Assembly: GCF_028751195.1 (NCBI RefSeq)
Contig: NZ_CP066784.1
Location: 2,480,001-2,544,000 of the forward strand
Direction: 5' to 3'
Length of the DNA stretch: 64,000 bases
DNA from: Alicyclobacillus sp. ALC3
GTDB taxonomy: Bacteria > Bacillota > Bacilli > Alicyclobacillales > Alicyclobacillaceae
Within the stretch, counting starts at the first letter, position 1. Every line of letters starts with the position of its first letter. The notes beneath the pieces were generated by a model. That model had not been told where the DNA came from and did no database searches. It saw only the letters and a program-made list of their open reading frames with translations. The translations under genes and the position numbers were made by a program. This document shows, in pieces, positions 32,920-41,962 of the stretch.

Positions 32920-33809
32920 GCGTGAACGCATTGGATTCTTCGCGCGGTGACGCACAGGGCATGGCACAGGGTACGGCGCAGAACGTTGGGCAGGGCACAG
33001 CGCCGGGTGACGCACAGGGCACGGCACAGGGCGCCGTTCAGTCGGCGTGGCGTGGCGAAGTCGCGAAACCTGATTTCTCCCGCATCCGCCCGTACGGCGA
33101 CACGATGAACGACGGCAAGGTGCAGCTCTCGTTTTCGCTGCCGGTTCCAGACGGCCCAGAAGCGGTAGAGGCGGCCCGGCAGCTCGGCGCGAAGATGGGC
33201 CTGTCGACCCCGACTGTGGTCCACCACGAGGACATCGGCGAAGGCTTCACCTTCATCGTGATGTACGGCAACACTGAGCACACGGTCGACTACGCGCACA
33301 TTCAGGTGCCGAAGGTCGAGACGACGGTGATGGACTTCTACGAGGTCAACGAGTACATCCGCGATAACATTGGCCGCCACATCACGGTCATCGGCGCCTG
33401 CGCCGGCGACGACGCGCATACGGTCGGGATCGACGCGATCATGAACATGAAAGGCTACAACGGCGAGTATGGCCTCGAGCGCTATCCGGAGATTGACGCC
33501 TTCAACCTCGGCAGCCAAGTCACGCCGGAGGAGCTGCTGCGCAAGGCAGTCGAGCTGAACGCGGACGCGCTCCTGGTGTCGCAGGTGGTGACGCAGAAAG
33601 ACACGCACGTGCACACGCTCAGCGCGCTGGTCGACCTGCTCGAGGCGGAGGGGATCCGCGAGAAACTGGTGCTCATCGCTGGCGGCCCGCGGATCTCGCA
33701 CGAACTCGCGCTCGAACTCGGCTACGACGCAGGCTTTGGCCCAGGCACGCTGGCACCGGAGGTAGCATCCTTCATCGTGGAGGAAATCGTTCGGCGCAGG
33801 CTGGCGTAG
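32916..33809 (+). CDS. kamE: Lysine 5,6-aminomutase beta subunit
   Basis: A 297-residue cobalamin-binding subunit. The base-off B12 motif DxHxxG is GDDAHTVGID (D166, H168, G171), followed by the Rossmann-like DALLVSQVVTQKD and LVLIAGGPRISHELA. K133 in VPKVETTVMD is the candidate PLP lysine. Residues 10-43 are a low-complexity GTAQ/GDAQ repeat (QGMAQGTAQNVGQGTAPGD) not expected in the family (usual length about 260). The start is an ATGA overlap with kamD. It is the last gene of the block; kce and kal are not found downstream. Confidence 0.94.
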   Translation: MSVNALDSSRGDAQGMAQGTAQNVGQGTAPGDAQGTAQGAVQSAWRGEVAKPDFSRIRPYGDTMNDGKVQLSFSLPVPDGPEAVEAARQLGAKMGLSTPTVVHHEDIGEGFTFIVMYGNTEHTVDYAHIQVPKVETTVMDFYEVNEYIRDNIGRHITVIGACAGDDAHTVGIDAIMNMKGYNGEYGLERYPEIDAFNLGSQVTPEELLRKAVELNADALLVSQVVTQKDTHVHTLSALVDLLEAEGIREKLVLIAGGPRISHELALELGYDAGFGPGTLAPEVASFIVEEIVRRRLA

Positions 33810-34029
33810 GAACACGTACTGCCGCGGGCTTGCGTAGGTTGCGGCGCCGCGGGCTTGGTCTGGCCGTCCACGCTGGGGCCGGACCGTGCGGGGGCGAAGG
33901 GTGCGCCGGGATCGTGCGGGGGAGAACCGTTCGCCGGGGTCTCGATATGACGGGTCGGGTGGGGTGGCTCAACCACACAGGCGTCGCTAATCGTTGCGGA
34001 GTTGCGTGATCCCGGTCGTGGGCCGTGGG

Positions 34030-34835
34030 CAAGTCACAGTGCGCAAAATGATCGCTGAGGACGGCGGAAGCTGAGTTATGGCGGAATTAACGCTCATATA
34101 GTGCGCTGTGACGCGTAGAATCGGCTGAAATCGCCCTTTTTGCGAATACAGCGCACTTTTTGATCACGAAACCATCGAGTTATGTCACCTTCGGCTCCTT
34201 AGCGTACAATTTGACCATTGCAACTCTGCATAGCGTCCATTTTGATCACGCCCGTTGTGCCACGCCCGTCACACCGAGCGCGACGGTCAAGTAACAGTGC
34301 GCAAAATGATCGCTGCGGACGGCGGAAGCTGAGTTTTGGCGGAATTAACGCTCATATAGTGCGCTGTGACGAGTAGAATCGCCAGAAACAGGTCTTTTTG
34401 CGAATACAGCGCACTTTTTGATCACGAAACCATCGAGTTATGTCACCTTCGGCGTCTTAGCGTACAATTTGACCGTTGCAACTCTGCATAGCGTCCATTT
34501 TGATCGCGCCCATCACGCCCAGCGCGACAGTCAAGTCACAGTGCGCAAAATGATCGCTGAGGACGGCGGAGGGTGAGTTTAGGCGGAAATAACGCTCATA
34601 TAGTGCGCTGTGACGAGTAGAATCGCCAGAAATCACCCTTTTTGCGAATACAGCGCACTTTTTGATCACGAAACCCTCGAATTATGTCACCTTCGGCGTC
34701 TTAACGTACAATTTGACCGTTGCAACTCTGCATAGCGTCCATTTTGATCACGCCCGTTACGCCCGTCCCCCTCGGTCACGCCCGTCCCCCCCGCCCCCCC
34801 GTCAACTAACAGTGCGCAAAATGACCCGCTAAGGA
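34030..34835. repeat. Three tandem copies of a ~250 bp non-coding unit plus a partial fourth
   Basis: The word CAGTGCGCAAAATGA starts at 34037, 34295, 34539 and 34810 (spacings 258, 244, 271). Each full unit contains, in order: CAGTGCGCAAAATGATCGCTG-like palindrome, GCTCATATAGTGCGCTGTGAC, CAGCGCACTTTTTGATCACG, GTTATGTCACCTTCGGC, GCATAGCGTCCATTTTGATC. The half site GTGCGC occurs in both orientations. No frame longer than a few dozen codons with a ribosome site is seen. It fills the gap between the Kam block and the glycan region. Confidence 0.88.
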
Positions 34836-34966
34836 CCGCGGTGGTGCGCATCAACCTGTACGACGCGCAGGTCTGACATCTGCAGAATGGGTCGATGCAC
34901 GGAACGTCATCGGTGTCGCGAGAATAAGATGTGACCGTCTACACGCTACGATGCGGGGGCGGAGCT

Positions 34967-35980
34967 ATGAAACTGAACGAAACACGCATCCTGGTGACAG
35001 GGGCGGACGGCTTCATCGGATCACATCTGGTGGAAGCGCTCGTGCGCCACCACCAGTGTCACGTCACGGCACTGGTTTTGTACAACGCATTTGGCCAGTG
35101 TGGCTGGCTAGACTCCATTGCATCTGACGTCAAGAGCGAAATCGATGTTGTAGCTGGCGACATACGCGACGAGACGCTGCTCCTTCGCGCGATGCGCGGT
35201 TGCGACGTCGTCTTTCATCTCGCGGCATTGGTCGGCATTCCATACTCCTATCAGTCACCCGTTTCGTACGTAGACACGAATGTCACAGGTACCCTGCGTG
35301 TGCTGGAAGCCGCGCGGGCTGCCGAGGTACGAAAGGTTGTCCACACTTCCACCAGTGAGGTCTACGGCACAGCTGAGTATGTTCCTATGACTGAAGACCA
35401 CCGGCTCCACGCACAATCCCCCTACGCCGCGACGAAAATCGCAGCCGACCAGCTTGCATTGTCGTTTCACGCGACGTTTGACACACCTGTAGCGATCATC
35501 AGACCGTTCAACACGTATGGGCCGCGCCAGTCGCTGCGGGCTGTCATCCCCTCCGTCATCACGCAGTTGGCCAGTGGGCGCAGGCGCCTGCAACTTGGCG
35601 CACTTCACCCGACTAGGGATTTCAACTTCGTCGACGATACGGTGCGTGGCTTCACCGCCATCGCAGCGTCCGATCAGACGGTTGGTGAAGTCACGAACAT
35701 CGGCAGCGGCTATGAAACTTCCATTGCAGACGTTGTTCAGCTCATCGCAGATGTGATGGAGTGCTCTGTGCAGGTTGAAACGGATGCAACACGCCTGCGT
35801 CCGCCCGGGAGTGAAGTGGACCGCCTCTGCGCGGACAACACAAAGGCCTTTGCGTTGACCGGGTGGTCTCCGGGTTTTGCCGGACCAGTGGGACTGCGGC
35901 GCGGCCTCGAGCGAACAGTCAGATGGTTCTGCGATCCCGAAAACCTCGCCTCGTACCAAGGCAAGGACTACCACGTATGA
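34967..35980 (+). CDS. legB: NAD-dependent sugar 4,6-dehydratase, LegB-like
   Basis: A 337-residue extended short-chain dehydrogenase that would remove water from a nucleotide-linked N-acetylglucosamine to give the 4-keto-6-deoxy sugar. Rossmann motif TGADGFIGSHL at the N-terminus, HLAALVGIPYSYQSP, the active site TSTSEVYG and SPYAATKIAAD (YxxxK), and RPFNTYGPRQSLRAVIP. The ATG at 34967 follows GGGGGCGGAG. Its neighbours (aminotransferase, 2-epimerase, synthase) are those of legionaminic acid synthesis, in which this is step one. Ends in an ATGA overlap with legC. Confidence 0.9.
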   Translation: MKLNETRILVTGADGFIGSHLVEALVRHHQCHVTALVLYNAFGQCGWLDSIASDVKSEIDVVAGDIRDETLLLRAMRGCDVVFHLAALVGIPYSYQSPVSYVDTNVTGTLRVLEAARAAEVRKVVHTSTSEVYGTAEYVPMTEDHRLHAQSPYAATKIAADQLALSFHATFDTPVAIIRPFNTYGPRQSLRAVIPSVITQLASGRRRLQLGALHPTRDFNFVDDTVRGFTAIAASDQTVGEVTNIGSGYETSIADVVQLIADVMECSVQVETDATRLRPPGSEVDRLCADNTKAFALTGWSPGFAGPVGLRRGLERTVRWFCDPENLASYQGKDYHV

Positions 35981-37158
35981 ACCGGACAGCGCTGGTGACA
36001 GAGGTCCTCGAGAGGCTGAAGCGGGTGCTCCCGGTGACAGACAGGCCGATTGCCCTGCACGAACCTACTTTTGTCGGCACAGAGTGGCAGTATGTCAAGG
36101 AGTGCCTCGACACCGGTTGGGTCTCGTCCGTCGGAAACTTTGTCGACAGGTTCGCAGCAGAACTTGCGTCGTTTACAGGCGCGAAATATGTGATCCCGAC
36201 CGTCAATGGAACGGCTGCACTTCACACCTGCCTGAAGCTCGTACCGATTGAACCTGGTGACGAAGTGCTAGTGCCTGCGCTCACCTTCATCGCAACCGCG
36301 AACGCCGTCTCGTACTGTGGCGCCATCCCGCATGTCGTCGACAGCGCCCCAGATACGCTCGGGGTCGACCCTTATAAACTGGGCGATTACCTCGCTGATA
36401 TTGCTGAAGTTACCGTCGAGGGCTGCATCAACCGTCGTACGGGGCGCCGGATTCGTGCGCTGATTGGTGTGCACGTACTCGGGCACCCCTTTGACGTTGA
36501 TCCGATACAGACAATATGTCGGCGATTTCGCCTCGACCTCGTCGAAGACGCTGCCGAATCTCTCGGGTCGTATTACAAAGGGCAGCACACCGGTACCTTC
36601 GGGACAGTAGCAGCGCTCAGTTTCAACGGCAACAAAACTGTGACGACGGGCGGTGGTGGCGCAGTCTTGACGAACGACGCCACTCTGGCTGCGCGCGCGG
36701 CGCATCTGACAACTGTGGCCAAGCAACCACACGCCTGGCGCTACGACCACGATGCCATTGGCTACAACTACCGCATGCCGAACCTCAACGCGGCGCTCGG
36801 GCTTGCTCAGCTCGAAAATCTGCCCTCCTTGCTGGTGCAAAAACGTACGCTTGCTGCGCGCTACCAGGCTGCCTTTGCCGACCTTCCCGGCGTGGAGTTT
36901 GTTGCTGAACCTGTGTTTGCAAAGAGCAATTACTGGCTGAATGCACTGCGCCTCTGTGATGCGACCGACGGAGTTCGCGACGAATTGCTGGAGAAAACGC
37001 ACCAAGCCGGTATTCTCACACGCCCGCTGTGGACCGCGCTGCACAGACAGCAAACCTATCAGGACTGCCCCCGTATGGCCCTCACGACTGCAGAGCAGTT
37101 GGCGACAGAAGTCATCAACCTGCCGAGTAGTGCGCACCTCGGTGGTTCGAATGAGTAA
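35977..37158 (+). CDS. legC: LegC-like PLP aminotransferase
   Basis: A 393-residue DegT/DnrJ/EryC1-family aminotransferase that would add the 4-amino group to the 4-keto-6-deoxy sugar. Motifs: EPTFVGTEWQYVKECLDTGWVSS, VNGTAALHTCL, VEDAAESLGSYY, internal-aldimine lysine in FNGNKTVTTGGGG and GYNYRMPNLNAALG. The N-terminal ~25 residue helix before the EPTFVG motif is typical of LegC. Start overlaps legB; stop overlaps legG by eight bases. Confidence 0.9.
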   Translation: MNRTALVTEVLERLKRVLPVTDRPIALHEPTFVGTEWQYVKECLDTGWVSSVGNFVDRFAAELASFTGAKYVIPTVNGTAALHTCLKLVPIEPGDEVLVPALTFIATANAVSYCGAIPHVVDSAPDTLGVDPYKLGDYLADIAEVTVEGCINRRTGRRIRALIGVHVLGHPFDVDPIQTICRRFRLDLVEDAAESLGSYYKGQHTGTFGTVAALSFNGNKTVTTGGGGAVLTNDATLAARAAHLTTVAKQPHAWRYDHDAIGYNYRMPNLNAALGLAQLENLPSLLVQKRTLAARYQAAFADLPGVEFVAEPVFAKSNYWLNALRLCDATDGVRDELLEKTHQAGILTRPLWTALHRQQTYQDCPRMALTTAEQLATEVINLPSSAHLGGSNE

Positions 37159-38308
37159 GTTCAAGGTTTGCGTGGTGACCGGGAGCCGCTCAGAGTACCA
37201 TCTGCAAAAACGTGTCATACGCTTTCTTCAGGCAGATCCCGACATTGAACTGCAGGTCGTCGCAACTGGCATGCACTTGTCGCCCGAGTTTGGCCAAACC
37301 GTTCAGGAGATTGAGGCCGACGGCTTGCCCGTAACCGACCAGGTCGAAATGTTGCTGTCGAGCGACACGTCCGTCGGAGTCATCAAGTCGGTCGGACTCG
37401 GATGCATCGGCTTCGCCGACACGTTCTCGCGACTGTCGCCGGATGTCGTGATGGGACTGGGAGACCGGTTCGAGTGGTTTGCCGCTGCCCAGGCTGCGTT
37501 CTTCTCCCGCATCCCAATTGTCCACATCGCTGGTGGCGACGTGACACAAGGGGCCTTCGACGACGCCATCCGCCACAGTGTCACGAAGATGGCCTCACTG
37601 CACCTAGTCACGAACGCCCTATCCCGTGAGCGGGTGATTCAGCTTGGCGAGGACCCAGCCTTGGTTTACAACGTCGGTCACCCCGGACTTGATGGACTGC
37701 GCGACCTAAACCTGCTTCGTGGTGACGAGTTGGCGCGTCAACTTGGCTTCGCATTTCAAAAACGCAACCTGCTGGTCACCTACCACCCGCCAACAGCGGG
37801 GGCAGCGGACGCGGTGGCAGAGTTTCAAGCACTGCTCAATGCGCTCGGCCGGCTCGAGCCAGATGTGGGTGTCGTGTTTACGAGACCGAATGCCGATCCC
37901 GGTGGTCGCCGCCTGTCGCAGATGGTGGACGATTATGTTCGTGGCAACAGTCGGGCCGCGGTCTACACGTCGCTAGGACAGTTGCTGTACTTCAGCCTGG
38001 TCAACTGTGTCGACGCTGTTGTCGGGAACTCATCAAGCGGTATCTGTGAGGTGCCGAGTCTGAAGAAGCCGACTGTCGACATCGGTGAGCGGCAGAAAGG
38101 GCGTATGCGTGGAGCTTCCGTGATCCACTGTAACCCACTCACCGACGACTTGCCGGCGGCTATCCAGCGAGCGTGGGAGATGGACTGCAGCAACCTGGTT
38201 AACCCTTACGGAGATGGCATGAGCAGTCCGCGCATCGTTACAGCACTCAAGCATCATTTGACTGTCGGGTTCGTGATGTCCAAGCGTTTTTTCGAGGTGG
38301 GGAAGTAG
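37151..38308 (+). CDS. legG: NDP-N,N'-diacetylbacillosamine 2-epimerase (hydrolysing), LegG-like
   Basis: A 385-residue member of the NeuC/LegG 2-epimerase family that removes the nucleotide and inverts C2. Motifs: VVTGSRSEYHLQKRVI at the N-terminus, GDRFEWFAAAQAA, HIAGGDVTQGAFDDAIRHSVTKMASLH, VYNVGHPGLDG, NSSSGICEVPSLKKPTVDIGERQKGR. The ATG at 37151 gives the exact family start. It provides the hexose for the LegI condensation that follows. Confidence 0.92.
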   Translation: MSKFKVCVVTGSRSEYHLQKRVIRFLQADPDIELQVVATGMHLSPEFGQTVQEIEADGLPVTDQVEMLLSSDTSVGVIKSVGLGCIGFADTFSRLSPDVVMGLGDRFEWFAAAQAAFFSRIPIVHIAGGDVTQGAFDDAIRHSVTKMASLHLVTNALSRERVIQLGEDPALVYNVGHPGLDGLRDLNLLRGDELARQLGFAFQKRNLLVTYHPPTAGAADAVAEFQALLNALGRLEPDVGVVFTRPNADPGGRRLSQMVDDYVRGNSRAAVYTSLGQLLYFSLVNCVDAVVGNSSSGICEVPSLKKPTVDIGERQKGRMRGASVIHCNPLTDDLPAAIQRAWEMDCSNLVNPYGDGMSSPRIVTALKHHLTVGFVMSKRFFEVGK

Positions 38309-39388
38309 ATGAAACGGAACAACTGCTTGATCGTTGCGGAAGTGGGTGTGAATCACAATGGCTCGCTCGACCTGGCGAAACAGCTGATCGACGCTGCCGC
38401 TGCCGCTGGCGCTGACGCGGTGAAGTTTCAAACGTTTGACCCTGATAGCCTGGTTAGCGTGTCGTCGCCAAAAGCCGGGTACCAGCGGCAGACGACGGAC
38501 GCGGGCGAGTCGCAGTACGAAATGCTGAGGAAGTTGAAGCTTAGAGCGCAAAGTTACCGCATTCTCCAACAGTACGCCAAACACAAAGGCGTTGAGTTTC
38601 TGTCGACACCGTTTGACGAGCGCAGTGTTGACCTCCTCGTCGGTCTCGGAGTCCGCGTCATCAAAGTGGCGTCCGGCGACATCACGCATGCGCCATTGCT
38701 GCTGCACATCGGGAGAAGTCAGAGAGAAGTCATCTTGTCGACGGGCATGTCTACGCTCGGAGAGATTGAGGAGGCACTATCTGTGTTGGCGTTTGGTCTG
38801 ACCGACGCTGGTCAGACGCCACCCGGGCGCGAGGCCTTTCGCACCGCATATGCATCTGAAGCGGGGCAGTCCTCCTTGGCTGCACACGTCACACTGTTGC
38901 ATGCGACGTCTGAATATCCCACACTGCCAGGTGCAGTCAACTTGCGCGCCATGGATACTCTGGCGACGGCGTTCCGTTTGCCGGTCGGACTGTCCGACCA
39001 CACAGAGGGCATTGCTGTACCCATCGCGGCCGTCGCCCGCGGGGCTGTCGTGATCGAGAAGCACCTAACACTGAATCGCAACCTCCCCGGGCCGGACCAC
39101 TTGGCGTCTCTGGAACCGGTGGAGTTTCAGACAATGGTGCACGGGGTGCGCGAAGCCGAAGAAGCTCTCGGCAGCGCGGCCAAGCTGCCGACTTCAGAAG
39201 AGATGACGACGGCCACCGTTGTGCGCCGCAGCCTAGTGGCGAGTCGTCCCATCAAGGCAGGGGAGTGCTTCGCAGAGAGCAACCTGGTCGTCAAGCGGCC
39301 GGGCACAGGTTTAGCGCCTAGCCGGTACTGGGAAGTCCTCGGTCAAGCTGCCAAGCGTGGCTATGACAAGGACGAGTGGATCGAATGA
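38309..39388 (+). CDS. legI: N-acetylneuraminate/legionaminic acid synthase, LegI-like
   Basis: A 359-residue NeuB-family enzyme condensing the 2,4-diacetamido sugar with phosphoenolpyruvate to make the nine-carbon acid. EVGVNHNGSLDLAKQLIDAA, DAVKFQTF, STPFDERSVDLL, IKVASGDITHAPLL, STGMSTLGEIEEAL, LHATSEYPTLPGAVNLRAM and GLSDHTEG mark the TIM-barrel; RRSLVASRPIKAGE to the C-terminus is the SAF (antifreeze-like) domain. The ATG begins directly after the legG stop. A 30-residue loop around GQTPPGREAFRTAYASEAGQ is longer than usual. Confidence 0.93.
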   Translation: MKRNNCLIVAEVGVNHNGSLDLAKQLIDAAAAAGADAVKFQTFDPDSLVSVSSPKAGYQRQTTDAGESQYEMLRKLKLRAQSYRILQQYAKHKGVEFLSTPFDERSVDLLVGLGVRVIKVASGDITHAPLLLHIGRSQREVILSTGMSTLGEIEEALSVLAFGLTDAGQTPPGREAFRTAYASEAGQSSLAAHVTLLHATSEYPTLPGAVNLRAMDTLATAFRLPVGLSDHTEGIAVPIAAVARGAVVIEKHLTLNRNLPGPDHLASLEPVEFQTMVHGVREAEEALGSAAKLPTSEEMTTATVVRRSLVASRPIKAGECFAESNLVVKRPGTGLAPSRYWEVLGQAAKRGYDKDEWIE

Positions 39389-39498
39389 AGGTCGCCATTT
39401 TCGGTGCTGCAGGACTCGCGGTGGAGGTTGCGGATGTGTGCGCCGACCTCTTCGCCTTCGTTTTCCGGCGCTGTGTACGCGAGCCGAGCAGCTCTTGA
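39385..39498 (+). pseudogene. Remnant of a NeuD/LegH-type sugar acetyltransferase
   Basis: An ATG overlapping the legI stop opens a 37-codon frame: MKVAIFGAAGLAVEVADVC, then a few residues of the next helix, then nonsense and a stop at 39496. The start is the first beta-alpha unit of the Rossmann domain of NeuD/PglD/LegH acetyltransferases (compare MPERVIILGAGGHAKVIAE in the intact gene at 51821). An acetyltransferase is exactly what is expected after legI. The rest of the gene is gone; a short direct repeat (GAGTGACTACTGG / GAGTGGCTACTGG) lies at the break. Confidence 0.7.
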
Positions 39499-39538
39499 GT
39501 GACTACTGGAGTGACCTCTTGAGTGGCTACTGGAGTGA

Positions 39539-40363
39539 CTACCAGGCACTCAATCCGCCATCAACAAACAGATTCTGGCCAGTGATGTAGCTCGATGCAG
39601 CAGAGGCCAGGAACACCATTGGACCCACCAAATCTTCCGGTCTCGCCATTCGCTGCAGAGGGACACGCGCACTGTAGCGGTTCACGAATGTATCGTTCTG
39701 GCCGCTTTGAACACCGCCCGGGGTGATGCAGTTGACCCGGATACCGTACCTGGCCCACCGCGTAGCAAGGTATCGGGTCAAACCGACAATCCCCGCCTTG
39801 GAGGCAGAGTAGACAGCGGGAGTGTTGATGCTGACACCGAGGTAGCTGGAGCCTTCATAGATGCGGTCGTCTGGCCCGAGCAAGCCGTAAATCGATGACA
39901 TCTGGACAATCGAACCGCCAGTGCCTTGGGAAATCATTTGGTTTCCGACAGACTGAGCGACGAGAAATGCTCCGTCTAGATTGACCGCGAGGATGTCGCG
40001 CCACTGGTTGAGTGTGTAGGTTTCGAAGGGCGCGAAGAACGAAGCTACGTCGTTCGACTTGCTAGCCGCGTTGTTGATGAGGATGTGCAGCCCGCCAAGT
40101 TCTCTGACTACACGCTCGGTCATGCTGCGAACAGACTCCGGTTCCGCTACGTCGCACCCGACTCCCATCGCCGGATTACCGTACTGGCGCGCCACCTTCG
40201 CTGCGAACTGTGTGCACTTTCCTTCGTCGAGGTCGACCACCACGACAGATGCACCGCGCTCAGCCAACCCTTCACAGAACGGTCGCCCCAGTATACCGAG
40301 TCCGCCTGTCACTAAGGCGACTTTGCCGAGCAGGTCAAATGCACTCTTGTCCGTTAGGCTCAT
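39539..40363 (-). CDS. ptmA: Short-chain dehydrogenase, PtmA-like
   Basis: A 274-residue classical SDR. NAD(P) site VTGGLGILGRPFCEG, NNAAS, catalytic serine in VQMSSIYG, YxxxK as YSASKAG, then ITPGGVQSGQNDTFVNRY. The ATG at 40363 follows GGGAGGTG. PtmA-type SDRs accompany LegF and an oxidoreductase (PtmF) in legionaminic loci and are thought to help make the glucosamine precursor; the precise reaction is not firmly established. It is the last gene of the minus-strand operon and is convergent with legBCGI. Confidence 0.85.
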   Translation of the reverse strand: MSLTDKSAFDLLGKVALVTGGLGILGRPFCEGLAERGASVVVVDLDEGKCTQFAAKVARQYGNPAMGVGCDVAEPESVRSMTERVVRELGGLHILINNAASKSNDVASFFAPFETYTLNQWRDILAVNLDGAFLVAQSVGNQMISQGTGGSIVQMSSIYGLLGPDDRIYEGSSYLGVSINTPAVYSASKAGIVGLTRYLATRWARYGIRVNCITPGGVQSGQNDTFVNRYSARVPLQRMARPEDLVGPMVFLASAASSYITGQNLFVDGGLSAW

Positions 40364-41060
40364 GAAGACACCTCCCATTCCACAGAAACGATACGACCGC
40401 GAAGTCTAGTTCGGAGTCGATGTCCAGCGACCGCTCCGGAGGCATCACATACAGCCGGGTTTGCTCGTGAAACAGGATATCGGAGTGCATGAGGGTAACA
40501 CGCGTCCACACGTAGATCGAAGCGTTCAGGTCGTACGTCTGTGGTGCGTCCTGACGGCGAACAATCTGCTGTGTGGGTGATTTTGCCAGGTGCACCTGGC
40601 CACATGGGTCAAGTTCGACCATGTTGAAGTACGGCGACCTCCGCGAGGGTGTGCCCGTAAGCACATTGTGGGCTCCTGTTTCCTCCAGAAGTTGAACAGC
40701 TGCCGCGATGTCTGCCGGAGTCCGCAGGGGTGAAGTGACATCGAGGTCGACGACAGTGTCGAAGGCGTGACCCGTTCGCTGCTCGACGTCACTCGCACAG
40801 TGCCTGATAGACGGCAGCTTTGGCGCCACGTCCGTGGCTAGCTCAGGTGGACGCCGCACCAGATAGGGGACACCGTAAGTCCTTGCGATGCAAAGGATTT
40901 CCTCGTCGTCACTGCTCACGGCAATGGCGTCGAACAGGCGCGATGCGCGCGCTTGCAAAATTGAATGTGCGATGAGCGGCGTGCCGCCGAGTTCTCGGAC
41001 GTTTTTGCCAGTCACACCCTTCGAGCCCCCGCGGGCGCAGATGGTACACAGTCGCTTCAC
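40335..41060 (-). CDS. legF: CMP-legionaminic acid synthetase (CMP-sialic acid synthetase family)
   Basis: A 241-residue cytidylyltransferase activating the nine-carbon acid with CTP. N-terminal MKRLCTICARGGSKGVTGKNVRELGGTPLI holds the nucleotide-binding ARGGSKGV; LDVTSPLRTPADI and the terminal RSLDIDSELDF motif are intact. The GTG at 41060 overlaps the ptmF stop (GTGA) and matches the family start; a GTG four codons earlier is possible. The 3' end overlaps ptmA by 29 bases. Confidence 0.92.
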   Translation of the reverse strand: MKRLCTICARGGSKGVTGKNVRELGGTPLIAHSILQARASRLFDAIAVSSDDEEILCIARTYGVPYLVRRPPELATDVAPKLPSIRHCASDVEQRTGHAFDTVVDLDVTSPLRTPADIAAAVQLLEETGAHNVLTGTPSRRSPYFNMVELDPCGQVHLAKSPTQQIVRRQDAPQTYDLNASIYVWTRVTLMHSDILFHEQTRLYVMPPERSLDIDSELDFAVVSFLWNGRCLHEPNGQECI

Positions 41061-41962
41061 CGAGTCACCCACTTTCCTGTACTAGCGGACTGTTCCGCAG
41101 CATCTATTAACTGCAAAGTGACCAGCGCTTCTTCGACGGTGCACAGTGCAGAGAGGTCGCCTGTGAGCACCGCTTCGTGTTCGGCCCGGTAGGTTGCGTC
41201 AATTGAGCTAGGCATGTGCTGTACGAGGTCGTCCACTTGTAGCGTGTCGTGAATGAGGCACGCTCGGTATGTGTGTCTGTCCGTATTTACGAGAATCTCT
41301 CGCCGCTTTGCCCGGTCGAGGTAGTTGATCTGTATGCTGACGAGAGGGCAGCGGTTCGTTGCTATGAGCAGTCCATATGTGTCGTCACTGTCGATCTCGA
41401 GCGAACTGTACCGCCCGCCCATTGCTGCAACGCGCTGCCAGTGTCCAAACAGGTGCAAAGTTGCATCGAGTTCGTGGCTGAGGTCGCGTAAAACGCCTCC
41501 CCCTTCTGCTCGTCTCGCCGAATACCCGAGCCGATAGTCTTGTCTTCGCCAAGTCGGTAGGTACTGTCCAGCGTAGACCTGTGCTGAGATTATGCGTTCG
41601 AACTGAAGTTGTGCGCAGAGTGCTCGCATGACCGGATGAAACCGCAGATTATATCCGACAAAGACGCGACCAGTTGCTGTCGAGTCAACTGGCAAAGGGG
41701 TATGGAACAGAGGTTTCTCGACCAGCACCGTTCCGTCGTACCCTCGGTCGAGCAGGGTCATCAATGTGTTCCGATGTTCGTGTGTCCGGTTTGCGATGAC
41801 TACGTAATCCGGCTGCAGTTGTGTCAACGCCGCCGCTGTGCTTCTGTAGATGGAGCTGTCCATGCGATGTCGACTTACCAAAGCGGTATCATGGCCCAGT
41901 TCTTTCAGAATTCGCATGTGGCGGCTGCCGATTGATCCACATCCAACGACTAGAGCCTTCAT
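41057..41962 (-). CDS. ptmF: Gfo/Idh/MocA-type oxidoreductase, PtmF-like
   Basis: A 301-residue NAD(P)-dependent sugar oxidoreductase. Rossmann motif VVGCGSIGSRHMRIL, the EKPLF motif (VLVEKPLF) containing the catalytic lysine, then GYNLRFHPVMRAL and GGGVLRDLSHELD with the active-site His/Asp. Placed between legF and ptmE with ATGA/GTGA overlaps on both sides, as in Campylobacter ptm loci where it is linked to making the GDP-glucosamine precursor. Confidence 0.85.
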   Translation of the reverse strand: MKALVVGCGSIGSRHMRILKELGHDTALVSRHRMDSSIYRSTAAALTQLQPDYVVIANRTHEHRNTLMTLLDRGYDGTVLVEKPLFHTPLPVDSTATGRVFVGYNLRFHPVMRALCAQLQFERIISAQVYAGQYLPTWRRQDYRLGYSARRAEGGGVLRDLSHELDATLHLFGHWQRVAAMGGRYSSLEIDSDDTYGLLIATNRCPLVSIQINYLDRAKRREILVNTDRHTYRACLIHDTLQVDDLVQHMPSSIDATYRAEHEAVLTGDLSALCTVEEALVTLQLIDAAEQSASTGKWVTR

